DNA of 45,402 nt from contig NZ_JAIEFA010000053.1 of assembly GCF_029067145.1 (NCBI RefSeq), positions 1 through 45,402 on the forward strand, read 5' to 3'. The translations under genes were made by a program, and so were the position numbers. The DNA is from Helicobacter sp. GTDB taxonomy: Bacteria; Campylobacterota; Campylobacteria; Campylobacterales; Helicobacteraceae. The notes under the pieces were generated by a model, which was given only the letters and a program-made list of their open reading frames with translations, did no database searches and was not told the origin of the DNA. Below, one piece after another: positions 33,970 to 41,471 of this stretch. Position 1 is the stretch's first letter, and the number at the start of each line of letters is the position of its first letter.

Positions 33970-34425
33970 TTAGCTTAGGATTCCGCTATGGGGTAGTCTA
34001 TGACTGCGTTCTTTTGCGTAGATTCTTTGTCCATTTTTCAAATCATATTTCCAAATAGGCGCACGATGTTTGAAATCCTCAATGAAATCTTCAAAAATCT
34101 CTAATGTTGCGCGTCTTTGTGGGCTAAAAATCCCAGCCATATAGGAGCTTTGGTGGTTTAAAACATCGCCTTTAGAATGTGCCATTCTAAGTAAAACTTC
34201 GCTCTCAAGGGCTTTTTTTGCCCAATCCAAGAACCATTGTTCTAATAGTGGAGGATAAATATCAAAGCTTAAGCCCTCGCAGCTATTTTCTGCGCGCACG
34301 ATTCCGGTAAAGATTGCATTAGCTCCCAAATTGGCTTGTGCGCTTAGGGCAATCCAATCTTTATAAATTGTCGCAGTGTCCAATGCGCCTTCAAAAATTT
34401 CTAATCCATCAATTTGGGTTTGCAT
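33970..34425 (-). CDS. moaE: Molybdopterin synthase catalytic subunit MoaE
   Basis: A 151-aa subunit that transfers sulfur from thiocarboxylated MoaD to precursor Z. GANAIFTGIVRAENSCEGLS, the MAHSKGDVLNHQSSYMAGIF segment and FKHRAPIWKYDLKNGQRIYA with conserved His, Arg and Lys match the family. The start ATG 34425 directly follows the moaD stop (TAAATG). The coupling fits the 2:2 MoaD-MoaE complex. Confidence 0.94.
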   Translation of the reverse strand: MQTQIDGLEIFEGALDTATIYKDWIALSAQANLGANAIFTGIVRAENSCEGLSFDIYPPLLEQWFLDWAKKALESEVLLRMAHSKGDVLNHQSSYMAGIFSPQRRATLEIFEDFIEDFKHRAPIWKYDLKNGQRIYAKERSHRLPHSGILS

Positions 34426-34647
34426 TTATCCACCACAAACGGGAGGCAATAACACGATTTTATCGCCTTTTTTAATCGGGGTGTCCAATGAGGTAACGAT
34501 TTCGTTATTTAAGGCAATGGCGCAATCTTTTAGCCAATCTTTTAAATCTGGAATCGCTTGTAATTCTTGTTTTAATGCGTGAAAGTCTTTTGCTTGGCTC
34601 TTGAAAGTTTTATTGCCAAGAGGTCCTAAAAATTCAACTTCTATCAT
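34426..34647 (-). CDS. moaD: Molybdopterin synthase sulfur carrier subunit MoaD
   Basis: A 73-aa ubiquitin-like protein ending PPVCGG; the terminal Gly-Gly is thiocarboxylated by MoeB. MIEVEFLGPLGNKTF and KKGDKIVLLPPVCGG are typical. It starts 13 nt after the small secreted-protein gene, so may share its promoter. AAGGCA precedes the ATG. Confidence 0.95.
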   Translation of the reverse strand: MIEVEFLGPLGNKTFKSQAKDFHALKQELQAIPDLKDWLKDCAIALNNEIVTSLDTPIKKGDKIVLLPPVCGG

Positions 34648-34660
34648 TCATTGCCTTGTT

Positions 34661-35017
34661 TTATAATAAATCTATGCGTTCTTCTTGTATTTGGTATGGC
34701 ACAAATTCATTGGGCTGATTTTTCATCTCTTTTGTTTCTCTTGGATAAAATTTACCCGGATTTGGTCCGCTGGATTTTATGCTTGGAGTTTTATTGACAG
34801 AGAGAATCTTGCCTGTCTTGCCATCTACAAAAAACATAGAATCTTGAGGGTATTTTTGCATTTCTCTTTGCAAAGTTTCATCAAAAGGCGTGAGTGGAGG
34901 GACTTTGACAACGACTTTTGGTTCAGCAGCAGGAGTGGTGGCTTGCACGAAATTATCCGCATTTGCAAACGTGCTAATACAAAAAGTCGCAAGTAGGAAT
35001 CTCAAAGTGGATTTCAT
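34661..35017 (-). CDS. Small secreted protein, function unknown
   Basis: A 118-aa protein with a signal peptide, MKSTLRFLLATFCISTFANA, cleaved near residue 20. The mature part is Pro- and Lys-rich: VVVKVPPLTPFDETLQREMQ, then KYPQDSMFFVDGKTGKILSV, then a tail with Pro and Asn. It has no Cys after the signal, so it is not a lipoprotein. I do not recognise the family. AAGGAAAACTT precedes ATG 35017. It leads the moaDE-mobB-mogA cluster but nothing shows a cofactor role. Confidence 0.7.
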   Translation of the reverse strand: MKSTLRFLLATFCISTFANADNFVQATTPAAEPKVVVKVPPLTPFDETLQREMQKYPQDSMFFVDGKTGKILSVNKTPSIKSSGPNPGKFYPRETKEMKNQPNEFVPYQIQEERIDLL

Positions 35018-35043
35018 AAGTTTTCCTTAAAATTAAATTTAGC

Positions 35044-35049
35044 TATAAT
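35044..35049 (+). promoter_or_regulatory. -10 of the ridA promoter, abutting a divergent -10
   Basis: TATAAT in AGCTATAATT lies 39 nt before the ridA start. It directly abuts the minus-strand -10 at 35050-35055. Confidence 0.6.
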
Positions 35050-35058
35050 TTTATAACA
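35050..35058 (-). promoter_or_regulatory. -10 of the divergent promoter for the secreted protein and moa genes
   Basis: On the minus strand TGTTATAAA is an extended -10 (TGT, then TATAAA at 35055-35050), 33 nt before the ATG at 35017. Confidence 0.5.
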
Positions 35059-35087
35059 TTTAAACAATAAAGTAAAGGAGAATTGCA

Positions 35088-35459
35088 ATGTTAGACATTG
35101 TTTCCACGCAAAATGCACCCCAAGCCATTGGTCCCTATTCTCAAGCAATGGTTGTAAAGGGTATCGTTTATACTTCAGGGCAGATTGGATTAACACCGCA
35201 AGGAATCTTAGTAGAAGGCATTGAAGCGCAAACAAGACAAGTACTAAACAACCTTAGCGAAGTTTTACAGGCAGCAGGAAGTAGCTTGCAACAAGTTTTT
35301 AAGACAACAATTTTCCTAAGCAATATGGAGGATTTCGCGCTTGTAAATGCAATCTATGCGGAATTTTTCGGAGAGCATAAACCCGCGCGCAGCACGATTG
35401 CGGTAAAAACATTGCCCAAAAATGCTTTGGTGGAGATTGAGTGTATGGCGTTGGTGTAG
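35088..35459 (+). CDS. ridA: RidA family enamine/imine deaminase
   Basis: A 123-aa trimeric protein that hydrolyses reactive enamines such as 2-aminoacrylate, made by PLP enzymes. It has GPYSQAMVVKGIVYTSGQIG at the N-terminus and the catalytic-Arg segment KPARSTIAVKTLPKNALVEI with the family Glu. AAAGGAGAATTGCA precedes ATG 35088. It is divergent from the secreted-protein gene. Confidence 0.95.
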   Translation: MLDIVSTQNAPQAIGPYSQAMVVKGIVYTSGQIGLTPQGILVEGIEAQTRQVLNNLSEVLQAAGSSLQQVFKTTIFLSNMEDFALVNAIYAEFFGEHKPARSTIAVKTLPKNALVEIECMALV

Positions 35460-35478
35460 AGCGAAGTGAGATAGCGCA

Positions 35479-36077
35479 ATGCAAATGCAAATTTTAGAAT
35501 TGTTTGCAAAAATTAAAAGACATATTTATATTGCTTTGGGCATTTATGCTTTTATTTCTGCTTTTTTGCTCTTTGTTTATTTTTTGCAATATTTCAGCTA
35601 TTCTTTGCATTTGATATTGGGCTATTATTATATTGTGATTGAATCGGTTTTTTATACTATTTATGCCTTGTTTATGGCAAGGGGCATCTTTTTGCTTTCA
35701 CGGATTAGTAAAAAAAAATTTTTATTTATTGTTTGATTGATTTGTTTTTGGTTTATGTATGCAATGTTTTAGACCATAGTAGTTTATCAGTTTATCTTAG
35801 TCCTGCCTCTAATAAATTTTACCTTACTTACAACTTGCTTAAATGGACGATTACAATAAATTATGCTTTATATATGTGGGAGTTATTCAAAATAAGCAAT
35901 AAAAATTTTTTTATATATTCCTTGATTGCTGCTATTTTATCTGTGAGTGTAGGTTTATTTGATTATATCTTTTGGTTTTTTGGGCTTTTTAAATTGTTTT
36001 TGAGTTGGTTAGCTTTTTTGGCTTTTGTGATAGCTTGGATACAATTCAAGCAAATTCCTGCAAAAAAATATTTTTAA
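35479..36077 (+). pseudogene. Membrane protein gene interrupted at an A9 tract (possibly phase-variable)
   Basis: Two abutting frames look like halves of one gene. The first (35479-35736, 85 aa) carries two to three hydrophobic helices and ends soon after LLSRISKKK. The second (from about 35733 to 36077) starts out of frame and carries three more helices, ending KQIPAKKYF. The junction is a run of nine A (35710-35718) followed by five T. Adding one A would join the frames into exactly 199 codons plus stop, with no stop between, reading on as SKKKIFIYCLIDLFLVYVCN. The A-tract could vary in length, or the gene could be dead, or this could be a sequencing indel. The start has only a weak binding site. 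The family is unknown. Confidence 0.6.
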
Positions 36078-36087
36078 TACAGAAGAT

Positions 36088-36107
36088 AAAGATAAATTTT
36101 TATCTTT
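36088..36107 (+). terminator. AT-rich hairpin after the split membrane protein gene
   Basis: AAAGATAAA (36088-36096) pairs perfectly with TTTATCTTT (36099-36107), two-base loop, 11 nt after the stop codon. The T-run after it is broken (GTTCTCTTGTTT), so termination is likely weak. Confidence 0.4.
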
Positions 36108-36259
36108 GTTCTCTTGTTTAAATTTGTGAGGAATCATAAGTAAGTATTTGATAGATTGTGCTATTTTGAATTTTAATTCTTGAAATGGGCGTTATATTGG
36201 AATCTAAGTCGCTACAAACTACTATATCCTTGCAAGGAACAAATACAATAAAAACTGAA

Positions 36260-36327
36260 GCGATCCATAATGTCGTGTAACTTTAAGTTTTGCAATGAAA
36301 TCTTTACAGAGATTCCACATTATGGAT
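36260..36327. repeat. Inverted repeat with repeat-family words, copy 4, in a 635-nt gap
   Basis: ATCCATAATGT (36263-36273) and ACATTATGGAT (36317-36327) are perfect 11-bp inverted arms 43 nt apart; flanking AGCG (36258-36261) and CGCT (36331-36334) extend the symmetry imperfectly. This resembles a small mobile-element end or REP-like unit. The gap 36078-36712 otherwise holds the short remnant at 36299-36595 and the rplU promoter. Confidence 0.6.
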
Positions 36328-36595
36328 TTGCGCTAAAGCGGGTAAATGCTATTCGCAAATGTTCTTTCTCCTTGTAGATGTTTTTCTACTAGATTCACAA
36401 GATTCTTACTTTGTTTTTGCAGAGAGGTGGAAAACTACGAAGCCTGAATTGTTTGCACTCATTGAAGCGGGATTTAAAATGCGTGAGAAAATCTACACGC
36501 AAGAAATGTATAATGAGGAAATTCAATCCCTGATTAAATCCATTGACCCCCGCACGCTTCCCTCTCATCAGATATACAAAAATAACTCCTTTTAG
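36299..36595 (+). pseudogene. Orphan C-terminal gene fragment, family unknown
   Basis: The frame is open from 36299 and could start at ATG 36359 (78 aa), but no ribosome binding site precedes it. The part from residue 20 on looks like real protein: FVFAERWKTTKPELFALIEA, then GFKMREKIYTQEMYNEEIQS, then LIKSIDPRTLPSHQIYK, probably two helices and a tail. The start of the open frame lies in the inverted repeat, suggesting the 5' part of a gene was lost at the repeat. I do not recognise the family. Confidence 0.35.
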
Positions 36596-36653
36596 ATTCT
36601 TAATTTACAATACGCTTTCTCTTTGCTTCAAGTAATCTTAATAAAATTTTAGA

Positions 36654-36659
36654 TAAAAT
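36654..36659 (+). promoter_or_regulatory. -10 of the rplU-rpmA promoter
   Basis: TAAAAT in AGATAAAATCCC, 54 nt before rplU, with an A/T-rich upstream tract. Confidence 0.5.
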
Positions 36660-36712
36660 CCCGTCTTTTATTAGCTTTAATAAAAAGAACTTCAAATTTT
36701 AAGGAATTGTAG

Positions 36713-37024
36713 ATGTATGCAATCATTGCGAATGGAGGCAAACAATACAAGGTGCAAGAAGGCGATGTTATTTTGCTAGATTGTTTAAACCTTGAGCCAA
36801 AGTCAAAAGTTGAAGTGAGCGAAGTTTTAGCAATCTGCGAGGGTGAGGATATTAAGCTTGGTGCGCCTTATGTAAAGGGCGCAAAAGTAGAGCTAGAAGT
36901 TATCAATGAGGGCAGAGGCAAGAAAGTCATCACTTTTAAGAAACGTCGCAGAAAAGATAGTAAAACAAAACGAGGCTTTAGACGAGATTTTACGCGTGTG
37001 CGCGTGGTAAAAATTGCGGCTTAA
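36713..37024 (+). CDS. rplU: 50S ribosomal protein L21
   Basis: A 103-aa protein starting MYAIIANGGKQYKVQEGDVI, and ending with the basic FKKRRRKDSKTKRGFRRDFT. Length is standard. TAAGGAATTGTAG precedes ATG 36713. It is followed by rpmA in the usual rplU-rpmA-obgE order. Confidence 0.98.
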   Translation: MYAIIANGGKQYKVQEGDVILLDCLNLEPKSKVEVSEVLAICEGEDIKLGAPYVKGAKVELEVINEGRGKKVITFKKRRRKDSKTKRGFRRDFTRVRVVKIAA

Positions 37025-37042
37025 GATTGTTAAGGAGTTGAA

Positions 37043-37300
37043 ATGGCACACAAGAAAGGTCAGGGTAGCACCCAGAATAACCGCGATTCTGCGGGACGCC
37101 GCTTAGGTGTTAAAAAGTTTGGTGGGCAGTTTGTTCGTGCGGGCAATATTATTATCCGCCAAAGAGGCACAAAAGTGCATCCCGGAAATAATGTAGGAAT
37201 AGGCAAAGACCATACGATTTTTGCATTAATTGACGGAATCGTTTCTTTTGAAAGAAAAGATAGAGAACGCAAAAAAGTCTCTATTATCCCAGCTTCTTAA
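37043..37300 (+). CDS. rpmA: 50S ribosomal protein L27
   Basis: An 85-aa protein whose N-terminal tail reaches the peptidyl-transferase centre. It starts MAHKKGQGSTQNNRDSAGRR, so the tail begins directly at the functional form with no cleaved N-extension as found in Firmicutes. AAGGAGTTGAA precedes ATG 37043. Confidence 0.98.
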   Translation: MAHKKGQGSTQNNRDSAGRRLGVKKFGGQFVRAGNIIIRQRGTKVHPGNNVGIGKDHTIFALIDGIVSFERKDRERKKVSIIPAS

Positions 37301-37309
37301 AGCTTCTTT

Positions 37310-37335
37310 AGCGGGATTCCGCTTTGGGATTCCGC
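37310..37335. repeat. Short direct repeat GGGATTCCGC with hairpin
   Basis: GGGATTCCGC occurs at 37313-37322 and 37326-37335. The first also forms AGCGG-GATT-CCGCT (37310-37323). No T-run follows, so it is not a clear terminator. It lies in the 143-nt rpmA-obgE gap. Confidence 0.45.
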
Positions 37336-37443
37336 CTAATTTATTAATATAGTTTTTTGGGTTTTGATTTTAATATTAATCCTTTTTGGTATTCAAATCA
37401 CAATTCGCAGTGGAATCCTAAGCTAAACTTTTAAGGTTATTTG

Positions 37444-38544
37444 ATGTTTGTTGATAGCGTTGAAATCTTTGTGTCTTCTGGCAAAGGTGGCGAGGGCGCA
37501 GTTTCGTTTCGTAGAGAGAAATTTGTCCTAAATGGCGGACCTGATGGCGGCGATGGTGGCAAGGGTGGAAATGTGTATTTTCAAGTGGATAGAAATACCG
37601 ACACACTTTCGCATTTCAGAGGGCATAAGACTTTCAAGGCTCAAAATGGCAAGCCCGGGGAAGGACGCAATAAATATGGTAAAAAGGGTGAGGACTTAGT
37701 GATTATCGTCCCGCCCGGAACGCAGGTTTTTGATAGCCAAAGCGGAGAGCTTTTGCTAGATTTGGTAGAGGAATCCCAAAAGATTCTGTTTTTGGAGGGT
37801 GGCAAAGGTGGCTTAGGCAATGTGCATTTTAAAAGTGCCATAAATCAACGCCCAACCTATGCACAAAAGGGGCTTTCGGGCATTGAAAAGCAAATCCGCT
37901 TGGAATTGAAATTGATTGCCGATGTCGGACTTGTAGGCTTTCCAAATGTTGGAAAATCCACGCTTGTATCGGTGCTTTCTAACGCAAAGCCCAAAATTGC
38001 GAATTATGAATTTACAACACTGATTCCAAAGCTTGGAATCGTTAATGTCGGGGAGTATCAATCCTTCGTGATTGCGGATATTCCCGGAATCATTGGGGGA
38101 GCAAGCGAGGGAAAAGGCTTAGGCTTAGAGTTTTTGCGCCACATTGAGCGCACGCGATTTTTACTTTTTGTGCTAGATTTGGCAAATTATCGCACATTAC
38201 AAGAGCAGTTTGGGACATTAAGAGCGGAGTTAGAACATTTTAGCGTAGAGCTTTCTCGTCGCCCTTTTGGCATTATGTTTTCTAAGCTTGATGTGCAACA
38301 AAATGCGGAATCGCAAGACATTCAAGAGGAGATTGCAAAATTTTTGAACGCCTTTCAATTCCAATTAACGCAAAGAGAATCTAGCGGTCTTTTTATCCAA
38401 AAGGACAAGCGAGATTTTGGCAAAGATTATGATTGGAGTATGCCTCTTTTTGCGCTTGGTGTTTCAAGTGTCAGTGGAGAAAATTTAGAATCCTTGCGAT
38501 TCCTTTTATATTCTTGTTTAAAGGATTTTGATGCGCAAAAATAG
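37444..38544 (+). CDS. obgE: GTPase Obg (ObgE/CgtA)
   Basis: A 366-aa GTPase acting in 50S assembly and stress response. It has the Gly-rich Obg fold (about residues 1-158, with VSSGKGGEGAVSFRREKFVL and GPDGGDGGKGGNVYF-like repeats), then the G domain: G1 GFPNVGKSTLV, G3 DIPGIIGGASEGKGLGLEFL, G4 SKLD in place of NKxD. The C-terminal domain is very short. ATG 37444 is one codon after a TTG at 37441; AAGG at 37433-37436 supports either. It overlaps proB by 14 bases. Confidence 0.97.
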   Translation: MFVDSVEIFVSSGKGGEGAVSFRREKFVLNGGPDGGDGGKGGNVYFQVDRNTDTLSHFRGHKTFKAQNGKPGEGRNKYGKKGEDLVIIVPPGTQVFDSQSGELLLDLVEESQKILFLEGGKGGLGNVHFKSAINQRPTYAQKGLSGIEKQIRLELKLIADVGLVGFPNVGKSTLVSVLSNAKPKIANYEFTTLIPKLGIVNVGEYQSFVIADIPGIIGGASEGKGLGLEFLRHIERTRFLLFVLDLANYRTLQEQFGTLRAELEHFSVELSRRPFGIMFSKLDVQQNAESQDIQEEIAKFLNAFQFQLTQRESSGLFIQKDKRDFGKDYDWSMPLFALGVSSVSGENLESLRFLLYSCLKDFDAQK

Positions 38545-39316
38545 AATTGTGATTAAGGTGGGTAGTGCGATTTTGGTAGAGAATCAAAAGGTGAATCTCG
38601 CGCGCATAGAGGCATTCGCGCGATTAATTAGCGAACTGAATGTAGCTTATGAAGTGATTTTGGTGTCCTCTGGAGCGGTGGCTTCGGGCTTCACTGCGCT
38701 AGAATTGGACAAAACGATTCTAGCAAACAAACAAGCCTTAGCGGCGATTGGACAACCGCTTTTAATGCAAATTTACGCCAAAGCCTTGCAACCTTATGGA
38801 ATCCTAAGTGCTCAAGTGTTGTTTTCGGGTTATGATTTGGATTCAAGAAAACGCACCCAAAATGCGCGCAATGCAATGGAAGTGTTGTTAAAAAACAAGG
38901 TTTTGCCAATCATTAATGAAAACGATGTAACCACAACAGGTGAGTTGATGTTTTTGGGCTTTGGTGATAACGACCAACTTTCTGCTTATGTTACACATTT
39001 TTTTGACGCTTCGCTTTTGGCGATTCTAAGCGATATTGACGGATATTACGAAGAGAATCCCAAAGACAATCCCAACGCAAAAATGCGCAAAATCGTAACA
39101 GAAATTTCGCAAGAAGAATTACAAGCAGAAGCGACACCCAACAATGCCTTTGCCACAGGCGGAATCGTAACAAAGCTAAAAGCAGCGCAGTTTTTATTGG
39201 AGAATGGGCGTGAAATGTTTCTCTCTAGTGGCAAAGATTTGAATATTTTAAAAGATTTTTTGCTTCATTCTAAGCATAGCAAAGGCACATTATTTACTAC
39301 TCGTTCGTTCTCTTAG
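38531..39316 (+). CDS. proB: Glutamate 5-kinase, short form without PUA domain
   Basis: A 261-aa kinase that makes gamma-glutamyl phosphate for proline. It has IVIKVGSAILV at the N-terminus and the substrate-site segment VLPIINENDVTTTGELMFLG then FGDNDQLSAYV. E. coli ProB is about 100 residues longer because of a C-terminal PUA domain; its absence is usual in this phylum. ATG 38531 follows AAAGGATTTTG, inside obgE. proA is not in the window. Confidence 0.96.
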   Translation: MRKNRIVIKVGSAILVENQKVNLARIEAFARLISELNVAYEVILVSSGAVASGFTALELDKTILANKQALAAIGQPLLMQIYAKALQPYGILSAQVLFSGYDLDSRKRTQNARNAMEVLLKNKVLPIINENDVTTTGELMFLGFGDNDQLSAYVTHFFDASLLAILSDIDGYYEENPKDNPNAKMRKIVTEISQEELQAEATPNNAFATGGIVTKLKAAQFLLENGREMFLSSGKDLNILKDFLLHSKHSKGTLFTTRSFS

Positions 39317-39397
39317 TAGCTTAATTTAAGAAAGCAGTTTTTGCATTGTGCAAACTTTTGCGTTATGTAAATGCAGAGAAAATGTTAAGCAAATTTT

Positions 39398-39406
39398 TGT
39401 TAAAAT
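39398..39406 (+). promoter_or_regulatory. Extended -10 promoter of the DedA gene
   Basis: TGTTAAAAT matches an extended -10 (TGn then TAAAAT, 39401-39406), 44 nt before the start codon. Confidence 0.5.
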
Positions 39407-39450
39407 CCGCTACTTAATCTTGATTTAAAATCTTTTAAAAGAAACTGCAA

Positions 39451-40035
39451 ATGGAAGAATTATTTACGCAATGGCTGCAAGAATATGGCTACATTATTTT
39501 GTTTATTTGGAGCACTTTAGAGGGTGAGCTTGGATTGATTATGGCTGGAATTATGTGCCATACAGGGCATATGACGATTCCTATTGCGATTATTGTCGCT
39601 GGACTAGGCGGATTTGTGGGAGACCAAGTCTATTTCTATATTGGACGCTACAATAAGCAATTCATTTATAAAAAGCTCAAAACTCAAAGGCGCAAATTTG
39701 CCCTAGCGCATTTGCTCTTACAGCGATATGGCTGGCCTATTATTTTTGCGCAAAGATATTTGTATGGTATGCGCACGGTGATTCCAATGAGTATTGGTGT
39801 AACGCGATATAGCGCGAAAACTTTTGCTTTTATCAATCTCATCAGTGCGCTTGTTTGGGCGGCAATTACAATTTTGTTAGCCTATTTTTTTGGCGAACAA
39901 TTGCTTAAAATTGTGCATTATGCTAAGGAGCATTATTATATTGCGATTCCATTTGCGCTGATTTTGGGTGGTGGAATCTATTATTATATGCACAAAGCCA
40001 CAGTAAAAGCTGAACAAAAAATGACAGGAAAGTAA
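39451..40035 (+). CDS. DedA family membrane protein
   Basis: A 194-aa inner-membrane protein with about five hydrophobic helices, two of them re-entrant in the DedA fold. It has the acidic N-terminal LEGELGLIMAGIMCHTGHMT, then GGFVGDQVYFYIGRYNK, and the arginine motif FAQRYLYGMRTVIPMSIGVT that stands for the family F/YxxRxxPGxR. DedA proteins translocate undecaprenyl phosphate or phosphatidylethanolamine; which one this does is unknown. It begins a row with pepA and ychF, one base before pepA. Confidence 0.9.
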   Translation: MEELFTQWLQEYGYIILFIWSTLEGELGLIMAGIMCHTGHMTIPIAIIVAGLGGFVGDQVYFYIGRYNKQFIYKKLKTQRRKFALAHLLLQRYGWPIIFAQRYLYGMRTVIPMSIGVTRYSAKTFAFINLISALVWAAITILLAYFFGEQLLKIVHYAKEHYYIAIPFALILGGGIYYYMHKATVKAEQKMTGK

Positions 40036-40036
40036 A

Positions 40037-41461
40037 ATGAAAATCTTAAATCTTAAAAAACAAGCGGAACTAGAAATCGTCCTTTTGCGCGATAAAAAAT
40101 TGCCAAAATCCTTAACTAAAGCCGAAAAGGACGCACTAGAGATTCAAAATTACAAAGGAGAGGGTTGCTGCTTTTTGGCAACAAGCAAGAAATTTTTTGT
40201 AGGAATTGAGAGCTATAATTATCCCTTTCCAAATGCCGTGCGCGATGCGCTTGCCAATGCAGTAGGAAGCATTAAAAAGTTGCGGGTAAAGTCTGCTTCA
40301 CTTGTAGTGGAATCGCAACAAGAGGCAAAAGAGGTTTGCGAGGGAATCTTGCTTGGTTCTTATGCATTTGATACCTTTAAAAGCAAAAAGAGTGAAAACA
40401 ATCTTCAAGAAATCTATTTAAGCTCTACGAAGTTAGAACAAAAAATGCTTGCACAAATCATCAAAGAATCCCAAATTTTGAGTGAGAGTATCAATCAAGT
40501 GCGTGAGTTGATTAACACTCCACCGATGATTGCGACACCGAAATATGTTGCGAACTTTGCGCAAAGAATCGCAAAGGAATCGCAAATAGAATGCAAGGTA
40601 TATGATGAAAAGTTTTTAGAAAAAGAAAAAATGGGTGCGTTTTTAGCAGTAGCAAAAGCAAGCGCAAACAAGCCTTATCTTGTGCATTTAAGCTATAAAC
40701 CCAAAGCAACAAAGAGCAAAAAGCTACCTAAAATCGTGCTAGTTGGCAAGGGCTTGACTTACGATTCTGGCGGGCTTAGTCTCAAGCCGGGCGATTATAT
40801 GACGACAATGAAATCTGACAAAAGCGGTGCGTGCGCGGTAATCGGGATTTTAGAATCTGTGGCGAAATTAGGAGTGCAAGCCGAAGTGCATGGAATCTTA
40901 GGATTGGCTGAAAATATGATTGGCGGGAATGCGTATAAGCCTGATGATATTTTGATTGCGCGGAATCAAAAAAGTATTGAAGTGCGCAATACTGACGCGG
41001 AGGGACGTTTGGTGCTAGCGGATTGTTTAAGCTTCGCAAGTGATTTGAAGCCGGATTTTTTGATTGACTTAGCCACACTTACAGGGGCTTGCGTTGTGGC
41101 TTTGGGCGATTATAGCACGGGAGTTATGGGATACAATCAAAAGCTTAAGGAGAATTTCGCCAAAGCAGCTTTTGAGGCAGGAGAGTTAAGCGGAATCTTG
41201 CCTTTTAATCCTTATTTAAGAAAGCTATTTAACTCTGAAGTAGCGGATTTGTGCAATATTCCTTCTAGTCGCTATGGAAGCGCAATTAGTGCGGGAATGT
41301 TTTTAGGCGAATTTGTCGCGGAATCTTTAGTGCAAAAATGGTTGCATTTAGATATTGCAGGACCTGCGTATGTAGAAAAAGCTTGGGGAGTAAATCCTTT
41401 TGGGGCGAGTGGTGCAGGGATTCGTGCAGTTGTGCAGTTTATCTTAAATCAAACAAAATAA
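40037..41461 (+). CDS. pepA: Leucyl aminopeptidase (M17)
   Basis: A 474-aa hexameric dizinc aminopeptidase. The M17 signatures are all present: VGKGLTYDSGGLSLKPGDYM with the first Lys and Asp ligands, TMKSDKSGACAVIGI with the Lys-Asp pair, and the family signature NTDAEGRLVLADCL. The N-terminal domain (residues 1-160) is more divergent. ATG 40037 is one base after the dedA stop, with AGGAAAG upstream, so both are probably co-translated. Confidence 0.97.
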   Translation: MKILNLKKQAELEIVLLRDKKLPKSLTKAEKDALEIQNYKGEGCCFLATSKKFFVGIESYNYPFPNAVRDALANAVGSIKKLRVKSASLVVESQQEAKEVCEGILLGSYAFDTFKSKKSENNLQEIYLSSTKLEQKMLAQIIKESQILSESINQVRELINTPPMIATPKYVANFAQRIAKESQIECKVYDEKFLEKEKMGAFLAVAKASANKPYLVHLSYKPKATKSKKLPKIVLVGKGLTYDSGGLSLKPGDYMTTMKSDKSGACAVIGILESVAKLGVQAEVHGILGLAENMIGGNAYKPDDILIARNQKSIEVRNTDAEGRLVLADCLSFASDLKPDFLIDLATLTGACVVALGDYSTGVMGYNQKLKENFAKAAFEAGELSGILPFNPYLRKLFNSEVADLCNIPSSRYGSAISAGMFLGEFVAESLVQKWLHLDIAGPAYVEKAWGVNPFGASGAGIRAVVQFILNQTK

Positions 41462-41471
41462 AGGAAGTTTT

